Assembly: GCF_025989185.1 (NCBI RefSeq)
Contig: NZ_JAPDNT010000004.1
Span: forward strand, 62,001-126,000
Origin: Limobrevibacterium gyesilva
GTDB lineage: Bacteria > Pseudomonadota > Alphaproteobacteria > Acetobacterales > Acetobacteraceae
DNA: 64,000 nt
Reading direction: 5' to 3'
Below, one piece after another: positions 45,023-52,832 of the stretch. A model generated the notes under the pieces. That model had not been told where the DNA came from and made no database searches. It saw only the letters and a list, made by a program, of their open reading frames with translations. A program made the translations under genes and the position numbers. Every line of letters starts with the position of its first letter. Positions within the stretch are counted from its first letter, which is position 1.

Positions 45023-46369
45023 ATGCTTGAGCAGAGTCTGTTGCTGACCGACCTCTATGAGCTTGCCATGCTCGAAGCCTATGCCGCGCACGGCATGGCC
45101 GGGACGGCGAGCTTCGAACTGTTTGTCCGCAAGTTGCCGCCCACGCGCGGCTTCCTGATGGCCGCGGGGCTGGAGCAGCTCGTCGGCTTCCTCGAGACCA
45201 TGCGGTTCATGGACGAGGAGATCGGCTGGCTGCGCGCGTCCGGAATGTTCTCGCCCGGCTTCCTCGACGGCCTCGCGGCGCTGCGCTTCACCGGCGATGT
45301 CGACGCGATGCCGGAGGGAACGGTGTTCTTCGGCGACGAGCCGATCCTGCGCGTCACCGCACCGCTGCCGGAGGCGCAGCTGATCGAGACGCGACTGATC
45401 AACCTCATGCATTTCCAGACCGTGATCGCCTCCAAGGCGGCGCGGATGGTGCTGGCGGCACCCGGCCGCCAGCTGGTGGATTTCGGGCTGCGCCGGGCGC
45501 ATGGCGCGGAGGCGGGGCTGCTTGCCGCGCGGGCCAGCTATCTTGCGGGGTTTTCCGCCACGGCGACCGTGCTCGCGCATCGCGATTTCGGCATTCCCGT
45601 CAGCGGCACGATGGCGCATTCCTTCATCCAGGCCCATGACGACGAAGCGACGGCGTTCGAACGCTTCGCCCGGGTGCGCCCCAAGGCGCTGACGCTGCTG
45701 ATCGACACCTACGACACCGAGCGCGCCGCGGCGATCGTGGCCCGGCTGGCGCCGCGCCTCGCGGCCGAGGGCATTCACGTAACGGCGGTGCGGCTGGACA
45801 GCGGCGACCTTGCCGCGCACGCACGGCGTGTCCGCGCCATCCTGGACGCGGCGGGCCAGAACGGCATCCGCATCTTCGCCAGCGGCGGGCTCGACGAGGG
45901 CGTCCTGCAACGCCTGGTCATTGACGGCGCGCCGATCGACGGCTTCGGCGTCGGCACCAGCCTGACCACGTCGGCCGACGCGCCGGCGCTCGACTGCGCG
46001 TACAAGCTGCAGGAATATGCCGGGCGTCCGCGGCGCAAGAAGAGCGAGGGCAAGGCCACCTGGCCGGGCCGCAAGCAGGTCTACCGGCGCTACGCTGCGG
46101 ACGGGACGATCGCCGGCGATGTCATCGCCCTCGCGGGCGAGCTGATGGATGGCGAGGCGCTGCTGCAGCCGGCCATGCGGGCCGGCAGGCGGGTGGCCGG
46201 CCTGCCGACGCTGGAGCAGGCCCGGGCTTGTGCCGCAACCGCGCTGACGCGCTTGCCTGATGTCTTGCGCCGGCTCGGGCCGGGCGCGGTTCCGGTGGCG
46301 ATCAGCCAGGGAATTCGCGACCTCGTGGCCCGGATGGACCTGGCGGCGCAGCCGGACTCCGTGCCGTGA
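45023..46369 (+). CDS. pncB: Nicotinate phosphoribosyltransferase
   Basis: 448 residues. It converts nicotinate and PRPP to nicotinate mononucleotide in NAD salvage. Family hallmarks are LLTDLYELAMLEAYA at the N-terminus, FELFVRKLPPTRGFLMAAGLEQ, FGLRRAHGAEAGLLAAR (PRPP/nicotinate site), GTMAHSFIQAHDDE and VRLDSGDLAAHARRVR. The ATG at 45023 is favoured over a GTG at 45014 by family alignment and by the symmetric FNR boxes. It is in operon with an APH/ATPase-like gene (GTGA overlap) and a PRPP synthetase gene that would supply its co-substrate. Confidence 0.93.
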   Translation: MLEQSLLLTDLYELAMLEAYAAHGMAGTASFELFVRKLPPTRGFLMAAGLEQLVGFLETMRFMDEEIGWLRASGMFSPGFLDGLAALRFTGDVDAMPEGTVFFGDEPILRVTAPLPEAQLIETRLINLMHFQTVIASKAARMVLAAPGRQLVDFGLRRAHGAEAGLLAARASYLAGFSATATVLAHRDFGIPVSGTMAHSFIQAHDDEATAFERFARVRPKALTLLIDTYDTERAAAIVARLAPRLAAEGIHVTAVRLDSGDLAAHARRVRAILDAAGQNGIRIFASGGLDEGVLQRLVIDGAPIDGFGVGTSLTTSADAPALDCAYKLQEYAGRPRRKKSEGKATWPGRKQVYRRYAADGTIAGDVIALAGELMDGEALLQPAMRAGRRVAGLPTLEQARACAATALTRLPDVLRRLGPGAVPVAISQGIRDLVARMDLAAQPDSVP

Positions 46370-47769
46370 CACCGCGCGCCCTCGCCGCCGAGGAGCAGGG
46401 GGAGGTCATCGCCTTTCTGTCGCGCGCGGCGAGCTACGGGCCTGGGCATGCCGGCGTGCAGCGGATCGAGACGCATTGCTCGATCGTGTTCCTGGTCGGC
46501 GACCGGGCCTACAAGCTGAAGCGGGCGATCCGCTATGCCTCGCTCGATTACACCACGCGCGAATTGCGCGCGGCCGCGTGTGCGGCGGAACTGGTGCTGA
46601 ACCGGCGCACCGCGCCCGCGCTGTATCTCGGCGTGCGATCGATCACGCGCGGCACCGGCGGCGACCTGGTTTTCGACGGCGCCGGTCCCGCGCTCGATCA
46701 TGTCGTCGTGATGCAGCGCTTCGAGCAGGCGGACCTGTTCGACCACATGCTCGACGGCGGCCGGCTGACGCGCGTGTTGATGGAGGCGCTCGGCAGGGAG
46801 GTGGCGCGGTTCCACCTGGCCGCACAGGTCACGCCCGGCTTCGGCGGCCGCGATGCCGTCCGCCGGGTGATCGCGGAAAACGAACGCGAGTTGGCGCGCG
46901 TCGCCGAGGTGCTGGACGGGGCCGCGGTCGGCGCGCTGGGAAGCCACTCGGCGGCCAGGCTCGACACCCTGGCGGACCTGCTGGAGCGGCGGCGAGCAGA
47001 GGGGAAAGTGCGCCGCTGCCATGGCGATCTGCGACTCGCCAATATCTGCCTGCATGCCGGACGCCCCACGCTGTTCGACTGCATCGAGTTCAGCGACGAG
47101 ATCGGCTGCATCGACGTGCTGCACGACCTTGCGTTCCTGCTGATGGACCTTGAGCTGCGCGGGCGCGGCGATCTCGGCAATGCCGTGTTCAACGCCTATG
47201 CGGACATCGCCCCGGAGACAGAGGGGTTGCGCGCCTTGCCACTGTTCCTGGCGCTGCGGGCGGCGACGCGGAGTTATGCCCTGGCGGGCAGCGCAAGGCG
47301 GCAGGCCAGTGCGGATCGGGCGGCGGCGGTGCTTGCCCTAGCGCGGCGGCATATCGATGCCGGCCTCGATTTCCTGGCGCCGCGGCGGCCGGTGCTTGCG
47401 GTGCTCGGAGGCGACGCAGCCGCGCGGGCGGAACTGGCGCCGCTGCTGGCGGCGCTGCCGCGGCCGGCGCCTGGGGCGCGGTTGCTGCACCTGGCCGGCG
47501 ATGGCGACGCGGTGTGGGACGCGGCCGCCGCCGTCCTGGCCGCGGGGTGCTCGGTGCTCGTCGAAGGTGAATTGCGTGAGCATGGCGAGCGGTGCGCGGC
47601 CGCCGCCGCCATGGCGCGCCTGGCGGCGGCGTCGATCGGATTCTGGTGCACCACGCCGCCAGCCCGCCTGGATCAGGCGCGATGGCACGTGCTGGACGCA
47701 AGCCGCGGCGCCCTCGCCGCTGCCACGCGCGCGGCACCCTTGTTCGCCGCCCTGGAGTGGCCTTCGTAG
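46366..47769 (+). CDS. APH-like phosphotransferase with degenerate C-terminal ATPase domain
   Basis: 467 residues. The N-terminal domain has the APH catalytic loop HGDLRLAN (219-226) and metal segment FDCIEFSDE. Full-length relatives carry a C-terminal zeta-toxin/gluconate-kinase-like domain with a P-loop (GxSGSGKS). Here that place reads VLAVLGGDAAARAELAP (about 343-359), with no Lys/Ser P-loop, and the domain is shortened. So the second active site is probably lost while the APH half stays intact. Start overlaps the pncB stop; PRPP synthetase follows 9 nt later. Confidence 0.8.
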   Translation: MTPRALAAEEQGEVIAFLSRAASYGPGHAGVQRIETHCSIVFLVGDRAYKLKRAIRYASLDYTTRELRAAACAAELVLNRRTAPALYLGVRSITRGTGGDLVFDGAGPALDHVVVMQRFEQADLFDHMLDGGRLTRVLMEALGREVARFHLAAQVTPGFGGRDAVRRVIAENERELARVAEVLDGAAVGALGSHSAARLDTLADLLERRRAEGKVRRCHGDLRLANICLHAGRPTLFDCIEFSDEIGCIDVLHDLAFLLMDLELRGRGDLGNAVFNAYADIAPETEGLRALPLFLALRAATRSYALAGSARRQASADRAAAVLALARRHIDAGLDFLAPRRPVLAVLGGDAAARAELAPLLAALPRPAPGARLLHLAGDGDAVWDAAAAVLAAGCSVLVEGELREHGERCAAAAAMARLAAASIGFWCTTPPARLDQARWHVLDASRGALAAATRAAPLFAALEWPS

Positions 47770-47778
47770 GAGAGACAG

Positions 47779-48738
47779 ATGGATCGCAGTCCCCTCTCGT
47801 TCTTCGGCCTGCAAGGCAGCCGCGAACTTGCCGAACGCGTCGCCCGCCGGCTGGAGATTCCGCTCGCCGCGCACGAGGAGCGCGAATTCGAGGATGGCGA
47901 GCACAAGGCGCGCGCCCTGCACGATGTGCGCGGCCACCACGCATTCGTGCTGCACTCTCTGCACGGCGACGACCAGCAGAGCGGCAACGACAAGCTCTGC
48001 CGCCTGTTGTTCTTCTGCGGCTCACTGAAGGATTCGGGTGCGGAGCATGTGACCGCCGTCGTCCCGTATCTGTGCTACGCGCGCAAGGACCGGCGGACCA
48101 AGCCGAACGATCCGATCATCACCCGCTATGTGGCGGCGATGTTCGAAGCGGCGCGGATCGACCGGGTGATCGTCATGGAAGTTCACAATGTCGCCGCCTT
48201 CGAGAACGCGTTCCGCTGTCCGACCCGGCATATCGAGAGCGCGCCGCTGCTGGCGCGGCATTTCGCGCCGCTGCTCGGGCCGGCGCAGGTCGTAGCCGTC
48301 TCGCCCGATGCCGGCGGCGCCAAGCGGGCCGAGCAGTTCCGCCAGGCGCTCGGGCAACTGACCGCGCGGGAGGTCGGCAGTGCCTACATGGAGAAATTCC
48401 GCAGCAGCGGCGTGGTGAGCGGCGAGCTACTGGCCGGTGACGTGCGGGGCAAGGTGGCGGTGATCGTGGATGACCTGATCAGCACCGGCGGCACGCTGGT
48501 CCGCGCGGCCAAGGCATGCCGGGCAGCGGGTGCGACACGCGTATTCGCCGCCGCGGCGCATGGATTGTTCATCGACGGCGCCCCGGAGCTGTTCGCGGCG
48601 GGACTCGACGGCATCGTGGTGACCGACACGGTGCCGCCGTTTCGCGTTCCCGCGGAGGCGGCGGCGCACCAGCTTGAAGTGGTCGACACAAGCGACATGA
48701 TTGCCCGGACGATTGCTGCCTGCCACGACGCCGGCTGA
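47779..48738 (+). CDS. prs: Ribose-phosphate pyrophosphokinase (PRPP synthetase)
   Basis: 319 residues. Makes PRPP from ribose 5-phosphate and ATP. It has an N-terminal regulatory-type domain, the flexible loop YARKDRRTKPNDPI (about 100-113), VSPDAGGAKRAE and the PRPP loop VIVDDLISTGGT (228-239). The sequence is more divergent than the housekeeping form, so it is probably an accessory PRPP synthetase dedicated to the pncB operon (NAD salvage under stress). An AGGAGAGAC ribosome site precedes the ATG. Confidence 0.92.
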   Translation: MDRSPLSFFGLQGSRELAERVARRLEIPLAAHEEREFEDGEHKARALHDVRGHHAFVLHSLHGDDQQSGNDKLCRLLFFCGSLKDSGAEHVTAVVPYLCYARKDRRTKPNDPIITRYVAAMFEAARIDRVIVMEVHNVAAFENAFRCPTRHIESAPLLARHFAPLLGPAQVVAVSPDAGGAKRAEQFRQALGQLTAREVGSAYMEKFRSSGVVSGELLAGDVRGKVAVIVDDLISTGGTLVRAAKACRAAGATRVFAAAAHGLFIDGAPELFAAGLDGIVVTDTVPPFRVPAEAAAHQLEVVDTSDMIARTIAACHDAG

Positions 48739-48857
48739 GCGACCAGGCGCCGCACCGGCTGCAACGATACGCTTGCGCCGGGAATGCAATGTCTGACATG
48801 GTTTGTCCGCAGGCGCGCCCAGCCGATCGGAGACTTCGCAACACAAGGAGTCGTCTG

Positions 48858-49673
48858 ATGACCCATCGCCGAACGGTGATCACTGGATGCATGGCGCTGG
48901 CGGCCGCGGCCGCCGGGGCCGGGCTGGCGCCGTCGCCCGCCGGCGCCCAGACCCAGCAGAGCAGGATCCTGGCCGATATCCAGAAGCGCGGCACCATCCG
49001 GATGGCAACCGTCGCAGGCAATCCTCCCTATAGCTCCGTCAAACCCGACGGCACACCCGAAGGCTACGACATCGAGATCGGCCAGCAGCTCGCCGCAGCG
49101 CTGAAGGTCAAGCCGGAGTGGATCGTGGTCGACTCGCCTGGCCGCATCACGGCATTGCAGACGGGCAAGGCGGATGTGTCGATCGCGAACTTCACCGCGA
49201 CCCTCGAGCGTTCCACCGCGATCGCCTTCACCCGGCCGTACCTCATCGTCGGCAGCAACTACATGGTGAAGAAGGACTCGCCGCTGCAGAACGTGGAGCA
49301 GGCGAACAAAGCGAACATAAAGATCGGCCTGCCGCGCGGCGGCACTGCCGAGGACATCGCCGCCAGGGTCACGCCGAACGCCACGGTGGTCAAGGTCAAC
49401 ACGGTCACCGATGCGTTCCTGGCGCTCAAGTCCGGCCAGGTGGACGCACAGATCCTCGATAGCCTGCAGGACGCGGCGTTCCTGTCGCAGGAAGGCGCCG
49501 GTTTCCGCAACCTGCCGGGCAACTGGTCCTATGAGGAGATCAGCATCGGCCTGCCGGCGGGCGACGGGGACTGGCTGCGCATCGTCGATACCTTCGTGCG
49601 CCAGCTGATCGGCTCCGGCGAGGATGCGCGGCTGTTCAGGAAGTATTTCGGCTACGACATGCCGCCGCTCTGA
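48858..49673 (+). CDS. ABC transporter substrate-binding protein, family 3 (second set)
   Basis: 271 residues. Tat-like leader (HRRTVITGCMALAAAAAGAG) with cleavage near AGAQ. Family-3 binding domain: GTIRMATVAGNPPYSSVKPDG, GYDIEIGQQLAAALKV, GKADVSIANFTATLERSTAIAF and FRKYFGYDMPPL. AGGAG lies 7 nt before the ATG at 48858. It heads an operon with two polar amino-acid permeases (49720, 50389); no ATPase gene follows, so an ATPase encoded elsewhere must be shared. Confidence 0.9.
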   Translation: MTHRRTVITGCMALAAAAAGAGLAPSPAGAQTQQSRILADIQKRGTIRMATVAGNPPYSSVKPDGTPEGYDIEIGQQLAAALKVKPEWIVVDSPGRITALQTGKADVSIANFTATLERSTAIAFTRPYLIVGSNYMVKKDSPLQNVEQANKANIKIGLPRGGTAEDIAARVTPNATVVKVNTVTDAFLALKSGQVDAQILDSLQDAAFLSQEGAGFRNLPGNWSYEEISIGLPAGDGDWLRIVDTFVRQLIGSGEDARLFRKYFGYDMPPL

Positions 49674-49719
49674 CGGGGCGGACTGTCGCCGGCGGGATCG
49701 CGCAGCGGGGTGGGCCGTA

Positions 49720-50382
49720 TTGTACCAGTTCAACCTGCACGCGATCCTGGGCTATTTCGGCCAATTGCCGTCCTCGATCCTGGTCACGCTTGAGATCACG
49801 CTGATCGCGCTGGGCGCGAGCACGCTGCTGGCGCTTCCGATCGCCAAGGCGCGGATGTCGGGCAGCCGCGTCGCTGCCCTGCTTGCGCGCGCCTATGTCG
49901 AGCTGTTCCGCAACATCCCGTTGCTGGTGCTGCTGTATGTCTACTATTTCGGCCTGGCGCAGAGCGGGCTGCATCTGTCCAATTTCTGGGCGACGATCCT
50001 GGCGTTGACGACCAATGCCGCCGCCTATGGCTCGGAGATCATCCGCGCCGGCTATTCGGCCGTCCCGACCGGGCAGCGCGAGGCCGCCCGTTCGCTCGGC
50101 CTGCGCCCAGCGCATATCGAGCTGTTCGTCGTGCTGCCCCAGGTCGTGCGGGTGATCCTGCCGCCATTCGCCAATCACTGCATCGGCGTGCTCATCGGCT
50201 CGTCCATCGCCGCCGTGATCGGGGTGGCGGATCTCAGCGACTGGATGCTTGCGACGGGGTCGGAGGCATTCCGCTACATGGAGTCCTTCCTCGTTGCCGC
50301 GGTCATCTATATCGGGCTGTGCCAGGGCGTCGCCGCGGCAATGGCGGCACTCGACCGGCGCAGCCGGCGAGGGGCGTACTGA
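49720..50382 (+). CDS. Polar amino-acid ABC transporter permease (second set, a)
   Basis: About 220 residues of the HisM/GlnP permease family: YVELFRNIPLLVLLYVYYFGL, AAYGSEIIRAGYSAVPTGQREAARSLGL (EAA loop) and LPPFANHCIGVLIGSSIAA. The start is uncertain; the TTG at 49720 (Leu-Tyr-Gln-Phe) is the first plausible start after the binding-protein gene. It pairs with the next permease 6 nt downstream. Confidence 0.85.
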   Translation: MYQFNLHAILGYFGQLPSSILVTLEITLIALGASTLLALPIAKARMSGSRVAALLARAYVELFRNIPLLVLLYVYYFGLAQSGLHLSNFWATILALTTNAAAYGSEIIRAGYSAVPTGQREAARSLGLRPAHIELFVVLPQVVRVILPPFANHCIGVLIGSSIAAVIGVADLSDWMLATGSEAFRYMESFLVAAVIYIGLCQGVAAAMAALDRRSRRGAY

Positions 50383-50388
50383 AGAGAA

Positions 50389-51045
50389 ATGTTCGCCACG
50401 GGCAGCGTTTGGGACTACTGGCGGGTTTTCGTCAACGGCCTGGTGCTGACCGTCGAGCTCAGCTTCATCGCGTTGGTCCTCGGCTTCGTCCTCGGCATGG
50501 TCATCGGCCTGGGCCGCACCTACGGCCCGCATCCGGTGCGGCTGGCCTGTCTCGTGTTCACCGAGTCCTTCCGCTCCATCCCACCTTTGCTGCTGTTCTT
50601 CGGCGCCTTCTACGGCCTTTCGTATACGACGGGCGTGACGCTCTCGCCGTTCCAGGCTTCCGTGATCGCCATGGTGCTCGAAGCCTCCGCCTTCATATCG
50701 GAGGTGGTGCGCGCGGCGTTCCGCAGCGTCGATCGCGGGCAATGGGATGCGGCGCGGGCCTTGGGCCTGCGGTTCTGGCCCGCCTTGCGCACCATCATCG
50801 GCCCGCAGGCGATCCGGGTGCTGATCCCGCCGACGATCGGCGTGTATGTCGCGGTGCTGAAGGATTCCTCGTTCGCCTCGATCGTCGGCCTGGTCGAATT
50901 GACGCGGGCGGGACTGCTGGTGCGCGAGACGGTGGGCGACAGCCTGACCGTGTTCCTGCTGCTGTCCGGGATCTATTTCGTCATCAACTTCACCATCTCC
51001 AGCGGCGCGCTCGCGCTGGAGCGGCGCTTCCGCTTCGCGCATTGA
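50389..51045 (+). CDS. Polar amino-acid ABC transporter permease (second set, b)
   Basis: 218 residues: FTESFRSIPPLLLFFGAFYGL, ASAFISEVVRAAFRSVDRGQWDAARALGL (EAA loop) and LIPPTIGVYVAVLKDSSFASIVGL. Together with the preceding permease it forms the membrane pair for the family-3 binding protein. The CHAT gene follows about 75 nt later on the same strand but is probably a separate unit with its own ribosome site. Confidence 0.92.
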   Translation: MFATGSVWDYWRVFVNGLVLTVELSFIALVLGFVLGMVIGLGRTYGPHPVRLACLVFTESFRSIPPLLLFFGAFYGLSYTTGVTLSPFQASVIAMVLEASAFISEVVRAAFRSVDRGQWDAARALGLRFWPALRTIIGPQAIRVLIPPTIGVYVAVLKDSSFASIVGLVELTRAGLLVRETVGDSLTVFLLLSGIYFVINFTISSGALALERRFRFAH

Positions 51046-51120
51046 GCGCGGCGAAGTCGACTCCGGGCGCCGTGATCGGGTTAAATGCCGGGTGATCCCT
51101 CCGTCCGCCGGGGAGTTCGA

Positions 51121-52308
51121 ATGCGTGTCGCCGAGATCCGGGTTGGCGCCCTGCAGTACTATGTCGGCGCCGAGCACGTTCACGCCCTGCTGATCGACCA
51201 GGACGGCCGCACGCAGACATTCGTGCTGGCGGCGTGGGACGACGTGTTCCCGCGCATCGACCGGTTCATGGAGAAGATCGAGCGCGGTTCGTTCTCGGCG
51301 GCCGGGGCGCCGGCGGAGTTCCGCGCATTCTCCCGGGAATGGGGCAGGACGCTGCTGCCGCCGGCCGCGGCGCTCGGGCGCTTCGACGTGCTGGTGATCC
51401 TGCCGCACTACGTGCTGCACGGCCTGCCGTTCCACACGATCTGGATCGAGGAGGAGGGGCAGTATCTGGGGACGGCGCGCGGCGTCACGTACTGTTCCAG
51501 CGCCACCCTGTTCACGCGCTGCGTCGACCGCAACATCGCCCGCCGATCCAACCTGGCGGAATGGGCATTCGCGCTGGACGGCGGCGGCGCGACCGGCGCA
51601 CCGCAGGCGCCGCGGCGGTGCCTGGGCATCGGCGCCGACATCCTGGGCGGCATGACCGCGGAGTACCGGCACGTGGCCGAGGAATTCGCGCGCGGCTTCG
51701 CCGAACCCGTGACGTTTCCGGACGCCACCCGCGCCATGATCAAGAACCGCCTCAATCGCGCCGAACCGTGGGAGGCGCTGTGCATCGTCTGCCACGGCCA
51801 CTACGACGATGACATTTCCGACAACAGCGGCCTGCTGCTGGACCGCGACGCCATGGGCATCACCGTCCGGCCGATCTTCCTGCATCGCGGCCGGTATTTC
51901 GACTTCCGCGACCTGCCCTTCACCTACCTGCCCAGCGCGATCGCACCCAGCCGCGACGGCGAGTTGATGACGGTCGGCGAGTTGAAGGTCGATTGCCTGA
52001 CGGACGCGCAACTGGTGGCCCTGTTCGGCTGCTCCACCGGCGCGGGCCAGGTGGAGTCCGGCGACGACTTCAACAGCATGGCCTATCAGTGGCTGAAGAT
52101 CGGGGCGGCCTCGACGCTGGCCAATCTGTGGGAGGTGGATATCGCGTTCCTGCGGCGCTGGAGCCCGGTCTTCCTCGACAACTGGCTGACCCGGCGGCAA
52201 CCCAAGGCGATCGCATGGCGCCAGGCGCTGCGGACTGTGCTGGACAGCGATCTGCAGCAGGATCCGTACGAGTGGGGCGCGATCACCCTGTTCGGCGATT
52301 GGCTTTGA
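51121..52308 (+). CDS. CHAT-domain (caspase/HetF-like) protease
   Basis: 395 residues. The C-terminal two thirds match the CHAT caspase-like fold: LVILPHYVLHGLPF (91-104), catalytic His in CIVCHGHYDD (H225), catalytic Cys in LVALFGCSTGAG (C304), and AASTLANLWEVD with a terminal KAIAWRQALR. Both catalytic residues are present, so it should be an active cysteine protease. Most CHAT proteins carry N-terminal TPRs or a fused effector domain; this one has only about 85 residues before the fold. The next two genes supply a membrane protein and a helical protein resembling a TPR/CHAT linker. ATG at 51121 follows GGGGAG; an ATG at 51085 is an alternative. Confidence 0.87.
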   Translation: MRVAEIRVGALQYYVGAEHVHALLIDQDGRTQTFVLAAWDDVFPRIDRFMEKIERGSFSAAGAPAEFRAFSREWGRTLLPPAAALGRFDVLVILPHYVLHGLPFHTIWIEEEGQYLGTARGVTYCSSATLFTRCVDRNIARRSNLAEWAFALDGGGATGAPQAPRRCLGIGADILGGMTAEYRHVAEEFARGFAEPVTFPDATRAMIKNRLNRAEPWEALCIVCHGHYDDDISDNSGLLLDRDAMGITVRPIFLHRGRYFDFRDLPFTYLPSAIAPSRDGELMTVGELKVDCLTDAQLVALFGCSTGAGQVESGDDFNSMAYQWLKIGAASTLANLWEVDIAFLRRWSPVFLDNWLTRRQPKAIAWRQALRTVLDSDLQQDPYEWGAITLFGDWL

Positions 52309-52343
52309 CGCGGTTGGCATCTCGCGAAAACAGGGAGAAAGCA

Positions 52344-52823
52344 ATGTCCATCTGGGCGAAATACCCGGACTATTCCGACGACGAGTTGCGCACGCTGGTC
52401 GCGCTGGCGGCGCAGGCGCTTGTGGAGGCCGATCCGGACGTGGCAGGAGAGGATTTGCTGCACATCTCGCCGCGCGCCGCGGCGCGCGAGATCCTGCCGC
52501 TGGTCCAGGGGCAGGACCGCACGATCGATGCGCAACGGATCCAGCAACTGCTCGAGGACGAAGAGCTGTCCTCGCAGCTCTGCGTGCAACTGCTGGGGGA
52601 GATTCGCGCGATCCCCGAACTGGCGGACCGCGTCGCCGCGGCCTACGACATGCGCGAACGCAAGATGGCGGTGACCGAGACGCTGCTGCTGGCCGGCGCG
52701 CTCGTGATTCTCGCACTCAAACTCAAGAAGATTTCCTGGGGGGCGGGCAAGGGGGAGGTGGCGTTCCATCCGCCGGGGGAGGTCGCCAAGAGCTTCCTCC
52801 TCGGCCTGCTCAAGCTGGGTTGA
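52344..52823 (+). CDS. Small one-span membrane protein in the CHAT operon (159 aa)
   Basis: 159 residues. An acidic helical N-terminal region (about 10-105) is followed by one membrane helix (about 111-127, TETLLLAGALVILALKLKK) and a short positively flanked tail. There is no signal peptide, so the N-terminus is probably cytoplasmic. The family is not recognised. It lies 35 nt after the CHAT protease gene with a GGGAGAA ribosome site and 9 nt before the 569-aa gene. In CHAT-based immune modules the protease often cleaves a partner that then acts on the membrane; this protein is the natural candidate partner, but that is inference. Confidence 0.7.
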   Translation: MSIWAKYPDYSDDELRTLVALAAQALVEADPDVAGEDLLHISPRAAAREILPLVQGQDRTIDAQRIQQLLEDEELSSQLCVQLLGEIRAIPELADRVAAAYDMRERKMAVTETLLLAGALVILALKLKKISWGAGKGEVAFHPPGEVAKSFLLGLLKLG

Positions 52824-52832
52824 GCGCGGACC

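Noticed and set aside
52344-52823. Bacterial gasdermin next to the CHAT protease
   Set aside because: Too short (159 aa), mostly helical with one membrane span, and without the beta-rich gasdermin pattern.
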